Position numbers and translations under genes: made by a program. A stretch of 64,000 bases of DNA from Megaustenia siamemsis (taxonomy: Eukaryota > Mollusca > Gastropoda > Stylommatophora > Ariophantidae): NCBI GenBank assembly GCA_032433765.1, contig JAVIAB010000025.1, forward strand, positions 36,106,782-36,170,781, in the 5' to 3' direction. The notes under the pieces were generated by a model. That model did not search any database, was not told the origin of the DNA, and saw nothing but the letters and a program-made list of their open reading frames with translations. Numbering within the stretch: the first letter of the stretch is position 1; each line of letters begins with the position of its first letter. Of this stretch, positions 33,845 to 45,481 are shown one piece after another.

Positions 33845-35430
33845 ATCTATCTATCTATTGACCTTTCGAGCCGTAACCGGCCCATAGGGCGTAGACCAAG
33901 ATACACCTTCTCCTATATGAATTTTTGTTCTAGCAGTTTTCTTTTAAAGATATTTTATTAAATCTCGCCATCTGTCTCTGTTCTGTGCAAGCAGTTCTAT
34001 CTCATTGAGGGAGCCGATTCCTGCTGCTCTTGCCTCTCTCATCAATGTTCTTCTCAGTGTCTCCCTGGGTCTTCCTCTTTTTCTTTTACCTGTTGTTTCC
34101 CATATGAGGGCTTGCTTTGCTATTCGATTATTATCTCTTCTCATCACATGTCCAACGTATGACCATCGTCTTTTCTTTATTACTGAAGATATTAGTGGTT
34201 GATTGGCGATTTCTCTAATTTCCTCGTTTGTTTTGAATTCGTTCCATTCTATACCAAGTATTTTCCTTAGACATTTATTTTCGAATGCGTTCAACTTTGT
34301 TTCTATATCTCTTGTTGTTTTCCAGCTTTCACACGCATACGTAAGGGTTGATAGTACATTTGATTTGAATAGCCTAAGTTTTGTGTTTGTGCTAATGAGT
34401 TTTGATTTCCACAACTTTTCAAGGCTTCTGAAAGACATTGCTGCTTTAGCCAGTCTGATTCTAATTTCTTTGCTCGTATCCCCTTCTCGATCAATGTGAC
34501 TTCCAAGATAGATAAAGTGATCGATCTCTTCTACTGGTTTGTTTTCCATGTATATTTTGTCACTTGTTGGAATTAAACTTTTCATGACTTTAGTCTTTTC
34601 ATGATTGACCTCAAGCCCAATTTTGCTGGCTATTGATGATAGTTCATTTGTGTTTTCCTGCATCGTTTTTATCTGACTGCTGATGAGAACTATGTCATCA
34701 GCAAAGTCGAGGTCCTCCAAATGGTCTCCTTGTATCCATTCGATGCCTTTATTACCAGTGCAGCATTTCTTCATTATGAAGTCCATAACAATTCCAAATA
34801 ACAAGGGCGATAAAATACATCCTTGTTTAACCCCAGTTTCTATTGGGAAACATTCGCTCAGTCCTTCCTCTGTTCGAACTGCACATGTGTAACCATCATA
34901 CATGTCTTTGATAATATTTATGATTTTTGATGGTAAACCATATTGCTTCAGAATTTTCCACAAAGAATCTCTATGAATACTATCAAATGCTTTTTTGAAG
35001 TCGATGAAGTTAAGTACAAAAGGTTTTTGCTTTTCAATATGTTCCTCCAATATAAGTCGTAGAGTGAAAATGTGGTCAAGACAGCTTCTCCTTTTTCTAA
35101 ACCCAGCCTGTTCTTCACGCATTACTGTATCTATTGAATCCTTTATTCTATTTAGGATGATTTTACAGAATAACTTTGAGGCAACTGACAAAAGTGTCAC
35201 GCCTCTCCAGTTGTTACAATCTCTAAGATTGCCCTTTTTTGGGATCTTAACAATGATTCCTTTTTTCCATTTATGAGGCGTCTTCTCTGTTTTCCAAATG
35301 ATGTTGAACATTTTTTGGAGATGTATTAAATTATGGCTATCAATTGCCTTGAGGATCTCAGCTGTTAACTTATCCTCTCCAGCAGCCTTGTTATTGGTCA
35401 TTAGCTTTAAGGTGGTTTCTATTTCACTCC
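33845..35430 (-). mobile_element. LINE B nested in LINE A, 5' truncated
   Basis: Flanked by a perfect 10-bp target-site duplication GAATCATTCT (33835-33844 and 35431-35440). The tail is (TAGA)n, seen as TATCTATCTATCTATTG at the left edge. The 3' end shares the GGGCGTAG step with the RTE element. Opposite orientation to LINE A and to the formin, and younger than LINE A. Confidence 0.92.
33944..35430 (-). CDS. LINE B reverse transcriptase ORF, 5' truncated but open
   Basis: One uninterrupted minus-strand frame of about 495 residues ending at 33944. Motifs: NNKAAGEDKLTAEILKA, VKIPKKGNLRDCNNWRGVTL, REEQAGFRKRRSC, FIDFKKAFDSIHRD, ETGVKQGCILSPLLFGI, LDFADDIVLIS, YLGSHIDREGD, YVGHVMRRDNNRIAKQALIW and GKRKRGRPRETLRR. 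The first ten or so residues of the open frame read antisense LINE A and are not part of it. The endonuclease is missing, so it is not autonomous, but the intact frame shows it is recent. CR1/RTE-like; clade uncertain. Confidence 0.88.
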
Positions 35431-35440
35431 GAATCATTCT

Positions 35441-36680
35441 GCAGAGACTAAAAAAGGCCATAGAGAAACATTTTAGAGATGAACAAGCAGGTTTTAGGAA
35501 GAACAGATCATGTGCTGATCAAATAACTACCTTACGTATAATAGTTGAACAAAGTTTAGAACTACAGTCCCCACTTTATATTGGATTCATAGATTACGAA
35601 AAGGCATTTGATAGTTTAGACAAAGGAATACTTTGGAAATTGCTGAGTCATTATGGAATCCCCGTAAAGTTTATTAACCTGATAAAAACAATGTATGAAG
35701 GAACGAAATGTAGTGTGGTGCATGAAGGACAGATTACAGAAGCATTTGAAATAAGAACAGGAGTAAGGCAGGGATGCCTTCTGTCTCCATTTCTCTTTCT
35801 ACTGGCCACAGATTGGATTGTGAAAATAACTAAAAACAACAGAAATGGAATCCAGTGGTCACTGACCAAACAACTTGATGATTTAGACTTTGCTGATGAC
35901 ATAGCTCTCCTATCACACAACCTTCAACAGATGCAAGATAAAATGAGCATACTTGATGAGATATCACAACAGATGGGACTGAAAATAAATAGAGATAAGA
36001 CCAACATTATGAGAATTAATGTAGTTGGCAATAACCAAATAAAAATAAGAGAAATACCTCTACTAGACATACAATCTTACATATATCTGGGCAGTAATAT
36101 AGATAAAGAGGGAGGAACAGAAAATGATACCAAAATAAGGATATCAAAAGCAAGAGGAGCTTTCATTGCACTGGGAAACATATGGAAATCCAAAGAAATT
36201 AGGTTAAATACTAAAATAAAAATGTTCAACTCCAATATTAAGTCAGGCTTATTATATGGCTGTGAAACATGGAGAATAACAAAAATAACAATCATGAAGA
36301 TACAGACTTTCATTAATGGATGTTTTCACAGAATAAAATGATGGAAATGGCAGGACAAAATAACTAACATAGAATTATGGAAATGTACCAGTCAAATACC
36401 AGTGGATAAAGAGATACAGAAGACAATGGTGCTGGATAGGACACACACTGTGGAAGCCAACTGAGAGTATTACACAACAGGTCTTTTTTTGGACTCCCCA
36501 AGGAAAAAAACAAATAGGGAGGCAAAGGAATTTTTGGAGAAGACAGATAGAAGCGGAGATGAAGATGAGATGAGGAAGACATTGAATGATCTTAAAAGAA
36601 TGGCAAAAAACAGAACGACTTGGAAAGTGTTTGTTGAAAAACTAAGCTCCACAGGGAGCTGAAAGGTAGAAGAAGAAGAA
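35441..36680 (+). pseudogene. LINE A reverse transcriptase remnant
   Basis: The pre-insertion piece reads NCRGIMLLSVPGKILSRIIL; after the nested element it resumes RLKKAIEKHFRDEQAGFRKN. It shows FIDYEKAFDSLD, RTGVRQGCLLSPFLF and LDDLDFADDIALLSH (catalytic FADD), then YIYLGSNIDKEGG and LLYGCETWRI. A TGA at 36339-36341 and later breaks end the frame, although KNRTTWKVFVEKL near the end shows the C-terminus was present. CR1/RTE-like architecture; exact clade not assigned. Confidence 0.85.
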
Positions 36681-36699
36681 GAAGAGACCTCATGATGAA

Positions 36700-38650
36700 C
36701 TATTGCATTGATCATATCACCACTAGATGTATTATTGTATTGATCATATCACCTCTAGATGTATTATTGTATTGATCATATCACCACTAGATGTATTATT
36801 GTATTGATCATATCACCTCTAGATGTATTATTGTGTTGATCATATCACCTCTAGATGTACTATTGTATTGATCATATCACCTTTAGATGTACTATTGTAT
36901 TGATCATATCACCTCTAGATGTATTATTGTGTTGATCATATCACCTCTAGATGTACTATTGTATTGATCATATCACCTCTAGATGTATTATTGCATTGAT
37001 CATATCACCTCTAGATGTATTATTGTGTTGATCATATCACCTCTAGATGTATTATTGCATTGATCATATCACCACTAGATGCATTATTGTATTGATCATA
37101 TCACCTCTAGATGTATTATTGCATTGATCATATCACCTCTAGATGTACTATTGTATTGATCATATCACCTCTAGATGTATTATTGCATTGATCATATCAC
37201 CTCTAGATGTATTATTGTATTGATCATATCACCTCTAGATGTATTATTGTATTGATCATATCACCTCTAGATGTATTATTGCATTGATCATATCACCTCT
37301 AGATGTATTATTGTGTTGATCATATCACCTCTAGATTTATTATTGCATTGATCATATCACCACTAGATGTATTATTGTATTGATCATATCACCTCTAGAT
37401 GTACTATTGTATTGATCATATCACCTCTAGATGTATTATTGTATTGATAATATCACCTCTAGATGTACTACTGTATTGATCATATCACCACTAGATGTAC
37501 TATTGTATTGATATTATCACCCCTAGATGTACTATTGTATTGATCATATCACCTCTAGATGTATTATTGTATTGATATTATCACCCCTAGATGTACTACT
37601 GTATTGATATTATCACCACTAGATGTACTATTGTATTGATCATATTACCCATAGATGTACTATTGTATTGACTATATCACCTCTATATGTACTATTGTAT
37701 TGATCATATCACCTCTAGATGTATTATTGTGTTGATCATATCACCTCTATATTTATTATTGCATTGATCATATCACCACTAGATGTATTATTGTATTGAT
37801 CATATCACCTCTAGATGTACTATTGTATTGATCATATCACCTCTATATGTACTATTGTATTGATCATATCACTACTAGATGTACTATTGTATTGATAATA
37901 TCACCACTAGATGTACTACTGTATTGATCATATCACCACTAGATGTACTATTGTATTGATATTATCATGCCTAGATGTACTATTGTATTGATCATATCAC
38001 CACTAGATGTACTATTGTATTGACTATATCACCACTAGATGTATTATTGCATTGATCATATCACCTCTATATGCACTATTGTATTGATCATATCACCACT
38101 AGATGTACTATTGTATTGATCATATCACCACTAGATGTACTATTGTATTGATCATATCACCACTAGATGTACTATTGTATTGATCATATCACCACTAGAT
38201 GTACTATTGTATTGATCATATCACCACTAGATGTACTATTGTATTGATCATATCACCACTAGATGTACTATTGTATTGATCATATCACCTCTATATGCAC
38301 TATTGTATTGATCATATCACCCCTAGATGTACTATTGTATTGATCATATCACCCCTAGATGTACTATTGTATTGATCATATCACCACTAGATGTACTATT
38401 GTATTGATATTATCACGCCTAGATGTACTATTGTATTGACTATATCACCTCTATATGCATTATTGTATTGATCATATTACCACTAGATGTACTATTGTAT
38501 TGATCATATCACCACTAGATGTACTATTGTATTGATATTATCACGCCTAGATGTACTATTGTATTGACTATATCACCTCTATATGCATTATTGTATTGAT
38601 CATATTACCACTAGATGTACTATTGTATTGATCATATCACCCCTAGATGT
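36700..38650. repeat. 32-bp minisatellite, ~60 copies
   Basis: Core ATTGATCATATCACCTCTAG and ATGTATTATTGT. Left copies favour CCTCTAG, right copies CCACTAG. One displaced unit left of LINE A (33761-33785) shows the array existed before that insertion. Confidence 0.95.
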
Positions 38651-38763
38651 ACAGTTGGTTACAGAATAGAATCTAGTGTACTGGTGCTTATATTTCCTAA
38701 TAACAAACACAGTGTGTTGCCAACCCTCGACTTGTGACTCAACTCGAATGTAACTCAATGCAG

Positions 38764-38941
38764 GTACCAGCCGACTAATGAAGACAGAGAGATGTACAGA
38801 GTGTACATGGACAGACCGAACAGTCTGCATCATGTTGACAACTTTATGCTGAAGCTGTGCCAGATACCCAACCTGAGTCTGCGAATAGATGTCACTCTGA
38901 CAGTCTGGGAGTTTCCTGATCGTTGTGTCACTTTAGAGGAG
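38764..38941 (+). CDS. formin exon 6 (FH2)
   Basis: 178 nt, one base in, phase 0 out. Acceptor CAATGCAG|GTACC, donor GAGGAG|GTAATT. With the two bases left by exon 5 it reads K-R-Y-Q-P-T-N-E-D, matching the FH2 pattern Y.PT.EE. It continues MDRPNSLHHVDNFMLKLCQI then PNLSLRIDVTLTVWEFPDRC, the FH2 coiled segment in which the (D/E)xFxxxLxxIPxxxxRL pattern is conserved. Confidence 0.88.
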
Positions 38942-39009
38942 GTAATTGAGTTGTGTGAACTTTATTGTTAGTTCAGACAGAAGAGAACTTTATTGTTAGT
39001 TCAGACAGA

Positions 39010-40085
39010 AGTCAGCTTTACTACAGCCTCACATGTCCTTTACAATCAGCTTTACTGCAGCCTCACATCTCCTTTACAATAAGCTTTACTGCAGCCTCAC
39101 ATCTCCTTTACAATCAGCTTTACTGCAATCTCACATCTCCTTTACAACCAGCTTTACTGCAGCATCACATCCCCTTTACAATCAGCTTTACTGCAGCCTC
39201 ACATCTGCTTTACAATCAGCTTTACTGCAGCCTCACATCTCCTTTACAATCAGCTTTACTGTAGTATCACATCTCCTTTACAATCAGCTTTACTGCAGCC
39301 TCACATCTCCTTTACAATCAGCTTTACAGTAGCCGCACATCTCCTTTACAATCAGCTTTACTGCAGCCTCATATCTCCTTTTCAATCAGCTTTACTGCAG
39401 CCTCACATCTCCTTTACAATCAGCTTTACTGTAGTATCACATCTCCTTTACAATCAGCTTTACTGCAGCCTCACATCTCCTTTACAATCAGCTTTACTGT
39501 AGCCCCCATCTCCTTTACAATCAGCTTTACTGTAGCCCCACATCTCCTTTACAATCAGCTTTACTGTAGCCCCACATCTCCTTTACAATCAGCTTTACTG
39601 TAGCCCCACATCTCCTTTACAATCATCTTTACTGTAGCCCCACATCTCCTTTACAATCAGCTTTACTGTAGCCCCACATCTCCTTTACAATCAGCTTTAC
39701 TGTAGCCCCACATCTCCTTTACAATCAGCTTTACTGTAGCCCCCACATCTCCTTTACAATCAGCTTTACTGTAGCCCCACATCTCCTTTACAATCAGCTT
39801 TACTGTAGTATCACATCTCCTTTACAATCAGCTTTACTGCAGCCTCACATCTCCTTTACAATCATCTTTACTGTAGCCCCCATCTCCTTTACAATCAGCT
39901 TTACTGCAGCCCCACATCTCCTTTACAATCAGCTTTACTGTAGCCCCACATCTCCTTTACAATCATCTTTACTGTAGCCCCACATCTCCTTTACAATCAG
40001 CTTTACTGTAGCCCCACATCTCCTTTACAATCAGCTTTACTGTAGCCCCACATCTCCTTTACAATCAGCTTTACTGTAGCCTCAC
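39010..40085. repeat. 34-bp minisatellite, ~32 copies
   Basis: Core CTTTACAATCAGCTTTACTG then (T/C)AGCCCCACATCTC. Two variant classes (GCAGCCTCAC on the left, GTAGCCCCAC on the right) show spread of a later variant. Starts about 70 nt after the exon 6 donor. Confidence 0.95.
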
Positions 40086-40109
40086 ATGTTTATACATTTC
40101 TTTGCCTTA

Positions 40110-40240
40110 ACTCCTGACATTGACCCAGCTGCTCTATAGTTTTACCTGGACAGAGGCCATTTTGGCCTACTCCCTTCAACTTTTATCTGTCAAAATTTAA
40201 TTAACATGTGCACATTGCACACGGGACTTGACATTATACC
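40110..40240 (-). mobile_element. SINE family 1 body fragment
   Basis: TTTTGGCCTACTCCC and ACATGTGCACATTGCACACG parallel the body of the SINE at 12498-12752. No tRNA head. The orientation is inherited from that match. Confidence 0.5.
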
Positions 40241-40842
40241 AGAGATGTCTGATCTCATTACCAGAGATGTCTGATCTCATTACCAGAGATGTTTGATCTC
40301 ATTACCAGAGATGTCTGATCTCACTACCAGAGATGTCTGATCTCACTACCAGAGATGTCTGATCTCATGACCAGAGATGTCTGATCTCATGACCAGAGAT
40401 GTCTGATCTCATTACCAGAGATGTCTGATCTCACTACCGGAGATGTCTGATCTCATTACCAGAGATGTCTGATCTCATTACCAGAGATGTTTGATCTCAT
40501 TACCAGAGATGTCTGATCTCATTACCAGAGATGTCTGATCTCATTACCAGAGATGTCTGATCTCACTACCAGAGATGTCTGATCTCATTACCAGAGATGT
40601 CTGATCTCATTACCAGAGATGTCTGATCTCACTACCAGAGATGTCTGATCTCATTACCAGAGATGTCTGATCTCATTACCAGAGATGTCTGATCTCATTA
40701 CCAGAAATGTCTGATCTCATTACCAGAGATGTCTGATCTCATTACCAGAGATGTCTGATCTCATTACCAGAAATGTCTGATCTCATTACCAGAGATGTCT
40801 GATCTCATTACCAGAGATGTCTGATCTCACTACCAGAAACTG
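40240..40842. repeat. 22-bp minisatellite, ~27 copies
   Basis: Unit GATCTCATTACCAGAGATGT+CT; very uniform. Confidence 0.95.
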
Positions 40843-40904
40843 GGGGAGGGTAAAACCTGAAAGAGACCAGGAGGTTGACGAGAAAAATTCACACATTTTG
40901 GGAA

Positions 40905-41680
40905 AAGTTGATACCATCTCATGTACTAAAACTTGATACCATCTCATGTACTAAAACTTGATACCAGCTCATGTACTAAAACTTGATACCATCTCATGTA
41001 CTAAAACTTGATACCATCTCATGTACTAAAACTTGATACCAGCTCATGTACTAAAACTTGATACCAGCTCATGTACTAAAACTTGATACCAGCTCATGTA
41101 CTAAAACTTGATACCAGCTCATGTACTAAAACTTGATACCATCTCATGTACTAAAACTTGATACCAGCTCATGTACTAAAACTTGATACCATCTCATGTA
41201 CTAAAACTTGATACCAGCTCATGTACTAAAACTTGATACCATCTCATGTACTAAAACTTGATACCATCTCATGTACTAAAACTTGATACCATCTCATGTA
41301 CTAAAACTTGATACCAGCTCATGTACTAAAACTTGATACCAGCTCATGTACTAAAACTTGATACTATCTCATGTACTAAAACTTGATACCAGCTCATGTA
41401 CTAAAACTTGATACCATCTCATGTACTAAAACTTGATACCATCTCATGTACTAAAACTTGATACCAGCTCATGTACTAAAACTTGATACCAGCTCATGTA
41501 CTAAAACTTGATACCATCTCATGTACTAAAACTTGATACCATCTCATGTACTAAAACTTGATACCATCTCATGTACTAAAACTTGATACCATCTCATGTA
41601 CTAAAACTTGATGCCAGCTCATGTACTAAAACTTGATACCAGCTCATGTACTGAAACTTGATACCAATTCTTGTACTCAA
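40905..41680. repeat. 25-bp minisatellite, ~31 copies
   Basis: Core CTCATGTACTAAAACTTGAT+ACCA. Two interspersed variants (ACCATCTC and ACCAGCTC). Shares CATGTACTAAA with the 27-bp array at 55506. Confidence 0.95.
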
Positions 41681-41689
41681 ACTTCATAC

Positions 41690-42200
41690 AATCCTGTTTG
41701 TCTGGTCTCAGACAAGAAGACTACAAATGACTGCTGTCTCAGACAAGAAGGCTACAAATGACTGCTGTCTCAGACAAGAAGACTACAAATGACTGCTGTC
41801 TCAGACAAGAAGTCTACAAATGACAGCTGTCTCAGACAAGAAGACTTAAAATGACAGCTGTCTCAGACAAGAAGGCTACAAAAGACTGCTGTATCAGACA
41901 TGAAGACTACAAATGACTGCTGTCTCAGACAAGAAGTCTACAAATGACAGCTGTCTCAGACAAGAAGACTACAAAAGACTGCTGTCTCAGACAAGACGAC
42001 TACATATGACTGCTGTCTCAGACAAGAAGGCTAAAAATGACTGCTGTCTCAGACAAGAAGACTAAAAATGACTGCTGTCTCAGACAAGAAAACTACAAAA
42101 GACTGCTGTCTCAAACAAGAAGCCCACAAATGACTGCTGTCTCAGACAAGAAGGCTACAAGTGACTGCTGTCTCAGACAAGAAAACTACAAAAGACTGCT
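41690..42200. repeat. 31-bp minisatellite, ~17 copies
   Basis: Core CTGCTGTCTCAGACAAGAAG then ACTACAAATGA. Confidence 0.95.
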
Positions 42201-42386
42201 TTCTTGTAGAAAGTTCCAGAAAAACCCAAAGACAAGTGCGACAGTCCCTAATAAATGTGTCCTGAAGACAGATGTACTGAACAGCAAGGTGCACAACACA
42301 ATGCATTAGCTTGCTAAGTGAATGAAGTTGAATAAATCATGAGTACAATATAACACATGATGATAGTCACACTCACTAAAGTCTGA

Positions 42387-42571
42387 TGTGCTGAAGTCGG
42401 ATGTGTTGGGCCGAAAGGCGCAAATATAACAGTTATACTGCAAACCACAACACAACGCAGACACGTCCACTACGTCCTTGTAAGGGCGGACGATGAAGAG
42501 GAATATTCTAGTCTACTATGATACTCTAGTTCTAGAATACTTTAGTCATCGGGCGAACGCAACCAACCAAC
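42387..42571. mobile_element. 185-bp non-autonomous insertion just upstream of exon 7
   Basis: Flanked by a perfect 13-bp duplication CACTAAAGTCTGA (42374-42386 and 42572-42584). It ends in (AACC)n-like AACCAACCAAC, a SINE/LINE-type tail. No tRNA boxes recognised. The right duplication sits 16 nt from the exon 7 acceptor. Confidence 0.8.
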
Positions 42572-42600
42572 CACTAAAGTCTGACATTTTTTCTGACCAG

Positions 42601-42753
42601 GAAGTGGATGACTTACTGGTTGGGTGTGAAGAAATCTTGAGCAGCCGTCAACTGACAACAGTTTTAGAATACCTTCTAGCCATTGGCAACTACATGAACG
42701 GGAGCACCAGGCAAGACATCGTCAAAGGCTTTCAAATATCATCAATCGAGAAA
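42601..42753 (+). CDS. formin exon 7 (FH2 post, GNYMN motif)
   Basis: 153 nt, phase 0/0. Acceptor TTTTTTCTGACCAG, donor GAGAAA|GTATGC. Encodes EVDDLLVGCEEILSSRQLTT then VLEYLLAIGNYMNGSTRQD and GFQISSIEK. LxxVLxxxLAxGNYMN is the most conserved FH2 post-domain signature, followed by the usual GF.(L/I)SS(L/I)xK. A 185-bp insertion lies 29 nt upstream and a SINE begins 141 nt downstream. Confidence 0.92.
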
Positions 42754-42893
42754 GTATGCATCACATTTCACTTGACAAACTCATTACTCACGTACACAAT
42801 TATTTTGGTAACATTTCCATATTTTTAGTGGCTGCTGGAAATATGGTCACTTTGTTATGATTTATTATACGTGAATTTTATTTAAGTTTTTAT

Positions 42894-43164
42894 AAATGAG
42901 TGGAGGTCAGGTGGCCGGGGTCTTTAACTTGTTGGACTCCAAACCAGGAGAATGCAGGTTTGAATCTCACTGAGGTCGAACATTTTTTTCTATTGGGGGT
43001 GAGATAAAAACTTAAACCCAAACACCTTGTGGCAACTGCACTGGACAAGCTGCCTTTATTCCTTGGTCCTACAATTCCCCTTGGCTGACCCTAGTAATAG
43101 GAAAATGCTGTAAAGATATTTTTTTTTTAAATAAATTATTTTAATTTACTTTTTTATAAACGAT
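42894..43164 (+). mobile_element. tRNA-derived SINE (family 3)
   Basis: Flanked by an 18-bp duplication TTTTATTTAAGTTTTTAT (42876-42893 and 43165-43182). The head has A-box-like GGTGGCCGGGGTCTTTAAC and B box GGTTTGAATCTC. The body is about 150 bp, ending in a T/A-rich tail. Sense orientation, in the intron after exon 7. Confidence 0.83.
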
Positions 43165-43182
43165 TTTTATTTAAGTTTTTAT

Positions 43183-43649
43183 CAATAGTTTGTGTAAATG
43201 CACCTATAGATGGGACTGGTATACAGATTCTCAGTAAAGTTGGTGATAGAGAGAAGAAAGTGAAGAAAATGAATATTGTAAAAATATGCTAATGTTGCTT
43301 ATTTAAGTTGTTGAAAGACAATACTATGACACATCTTGACTGTTTTTGTTTGAAACTTAAAGTTTCATTTTTGTACTATCAGAAAATGTAGCACCACAAA
43401 CAAGTAATTGTCCATCTTGGCTGAGCAGTCATCTATGAAACAACAAATAAGTGAAATGTTAAATGCAAATATACAAAGAAATAAAGAAGAAAAGAATAAA
43501 CTCTACCATGAGATGAGAGACTGACAATTGAAGAGAACACAAAGTCAAGGAAGTCAACAACCCAGACATGCAGTAATTCTTCTCATCATTTCATTGACCC
43601 AATATATCCCTGCAGACTCACAGTTTTCTTCATTTTATTTTGATCCAAA
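43183..43649. other. A/T-rich unique intron sequence
   Basis: No repeat, RNA gene or exon recognised. Confidence 0.5.
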
Positions 43650-44535
43650 ACATTCAATTCTGCCCACTTTTGGCCAATATATATCCAATTCTGCACACTC
43701 TTGATCCAAAACATCTAATTCTGCACACTCTTGATCCAACACATCTATATCTGCACACTCTTGATCCAATACATCTAATTCTGCACACTCTTGATCAAAC
43801 ACATCAAATTCTGCACACTCTTGATCCAACACATCTAATTCTGCACACTCTTGATCCAACACATCTAATTCTGCACACTCTTGATCCAACACATCTAATT
43901 CTGCACACTCTTGATCCAACACATCTAATTCTGCACACTCTTGATCCAACACATCTAATTCTGCACACTCTTGTTGATCCAACACATCTAATTCTGCACA
44001 CTCTTGATCAAACACATCTAATTCTGCACACTCTTGTCGATCCAACACATCTAATTCTGCACACTCTTGTTGATCCAACACATCTAATTCTGCACACTCT
44101 TGTTGATCCAACACATCTAATTCTGCACACTCTTGTTGATCCAACACATATAATTCTGCACTCTTTTGATCCAACACATCTAATTCTGTACACTCTTGAT
44201 CCAACACATATAATTCTGCACACTCTTGATCCAACACATCTAATTCTGCACACTCTTGTTGATCCAACACATCTAATTCTGCACACTCTTGTTGATCCAA
44301 CACATATAATTCTGCACACTCTTGATCCAACACATCAAATTCTGCACACTCTTGTTGATCCAACACATATAATTCTGCACACTCTTGATCCAACACATCA
44401 AATTCTGCACACTCTTGATCCAACACATCTAATTCTGCACACTCTTGATCCAACACATCAAATTCTGCACACTCTTGGTCCTACACATCTAATTCTGCAC
44501 ACTCTTGATCCAACACATCTAATTCTGCACAACAT
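43650..44535. repeat. 30/33-bp minisatellite, ~29 copies
   Basis: Core ATTCTGCACACTCTTGATCC then AACACATCTA. A TTG insertion (CTTGTTGATCC) makes the 33-bp form. Both lengths are multiples of three, so frames stay open on both strands; not genes. Confidence 0.95.
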
Positions 44536-44823
44536 TTATGGATACTTTCTTGATCTCCATACTCACTAGGCCAGGCTAGTTATATTATTTATTTTACTAC
44601 ACCGTGGTTAGGTGGAGTAGGTTTTTGATTAGCTATTGGCTACCCAACTTGATGTAGTTAGTCAGCTATGAGTTGCTAATGTCTCTTAGCCCAGACACTG
44701 TCTTGTCCCAGTTTTTTTTTCCTGATCCCATTATTAAAGCAGACTTAATGGATACATTTGGCATTAACTCACAACGCACACACAATTCTTGCTAGCGTAT
44801 GCAAATACATGCATATGCATGTA

Positions 44824-44848
44824 AACACACACACACACACACACACCA
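44824..44848. repeat. (CA)n microsatellite
   Basis: About 12 CA units. Confidence 0.95.
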
Positions 44849-44865
44849 TTGCTTTGTTTACTGTT

Positions 44866-45424
44866 TTAATGTATGAGCCTACGGTGTATGAGCCTATGGT
44901 GTATGAGCCTGCGGTGTATGAGCCTATGGTGTATGAGCCTATGGTGTGTGAGCCTACGGTGTATGAGCCTACGGTGTATGAGCCTATGGTGTATGAGCCT
45001 ATGGTGTATGAGCCTACTGTGTATGAGCCTATGGTGTATGAACCTACGTGTATGAGCCTACAGTGTATGAGCCTATGGTGTATGAGCTTATGGTGTATGA
45101 GCCTATGGTGTATGAGCCTACGGTGTATGAGCCTACGGTGTATGAGCCTATGGTGTATGAGCATACGTGTATGAACCTATGGTGTATGATTCTACGGTGT
45201 ATGAGCCTACGGTGTATGAGCCTACGGTGTATGAGCCTATGGTGTATGAGCCTACGGTGTATGAGCCTATGGTGCATGAGCCTACGGTGTATGAGCCTAT
45301 GGTGTATGAGCCTATGGTGTATGAGCCTACGGTGTATGAGCCTACGGTGTATGAGCCTACGGTGTATGAACCTATGGTGTATCAGCCTATGGTGTATGAG
45401 CCTACGGTGTATGAGCCTACAATG
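44866..45424. repeat. 15-bp minisatellite, ~37 copies
   Basis: Unit GTGTATGAGCCTACG or GTGTATGAGCCTATG, alternating irregularly. The CG/TG difference at the end looks like CpG decay. Confidence 0.95.
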
Positions 45425-45481
45425 TAATGGAGCTGACCTCTGATACAGAGTTACAGGTAGAAGAAGATTTATTACAGTTCT

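Larger units (their letters stand above)
33786..36686 (+). mobile_element. LINE A, 5' truncated, host of a nested LINE
   Basis: Two pieces, 33786-33844 and 35441-36686, separated by LINE B. It ends in an (AGA)n-type tail at 36667-36686. The flanks ACCTCTAGATGAA (33773-33785) and ACCTCATGATGAA (36687-36699) form an 11/13 target-site duplication inside a unit of the 32-bp array. The RT and C-terminal region are described in the next entry. Confidence 0.82.
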
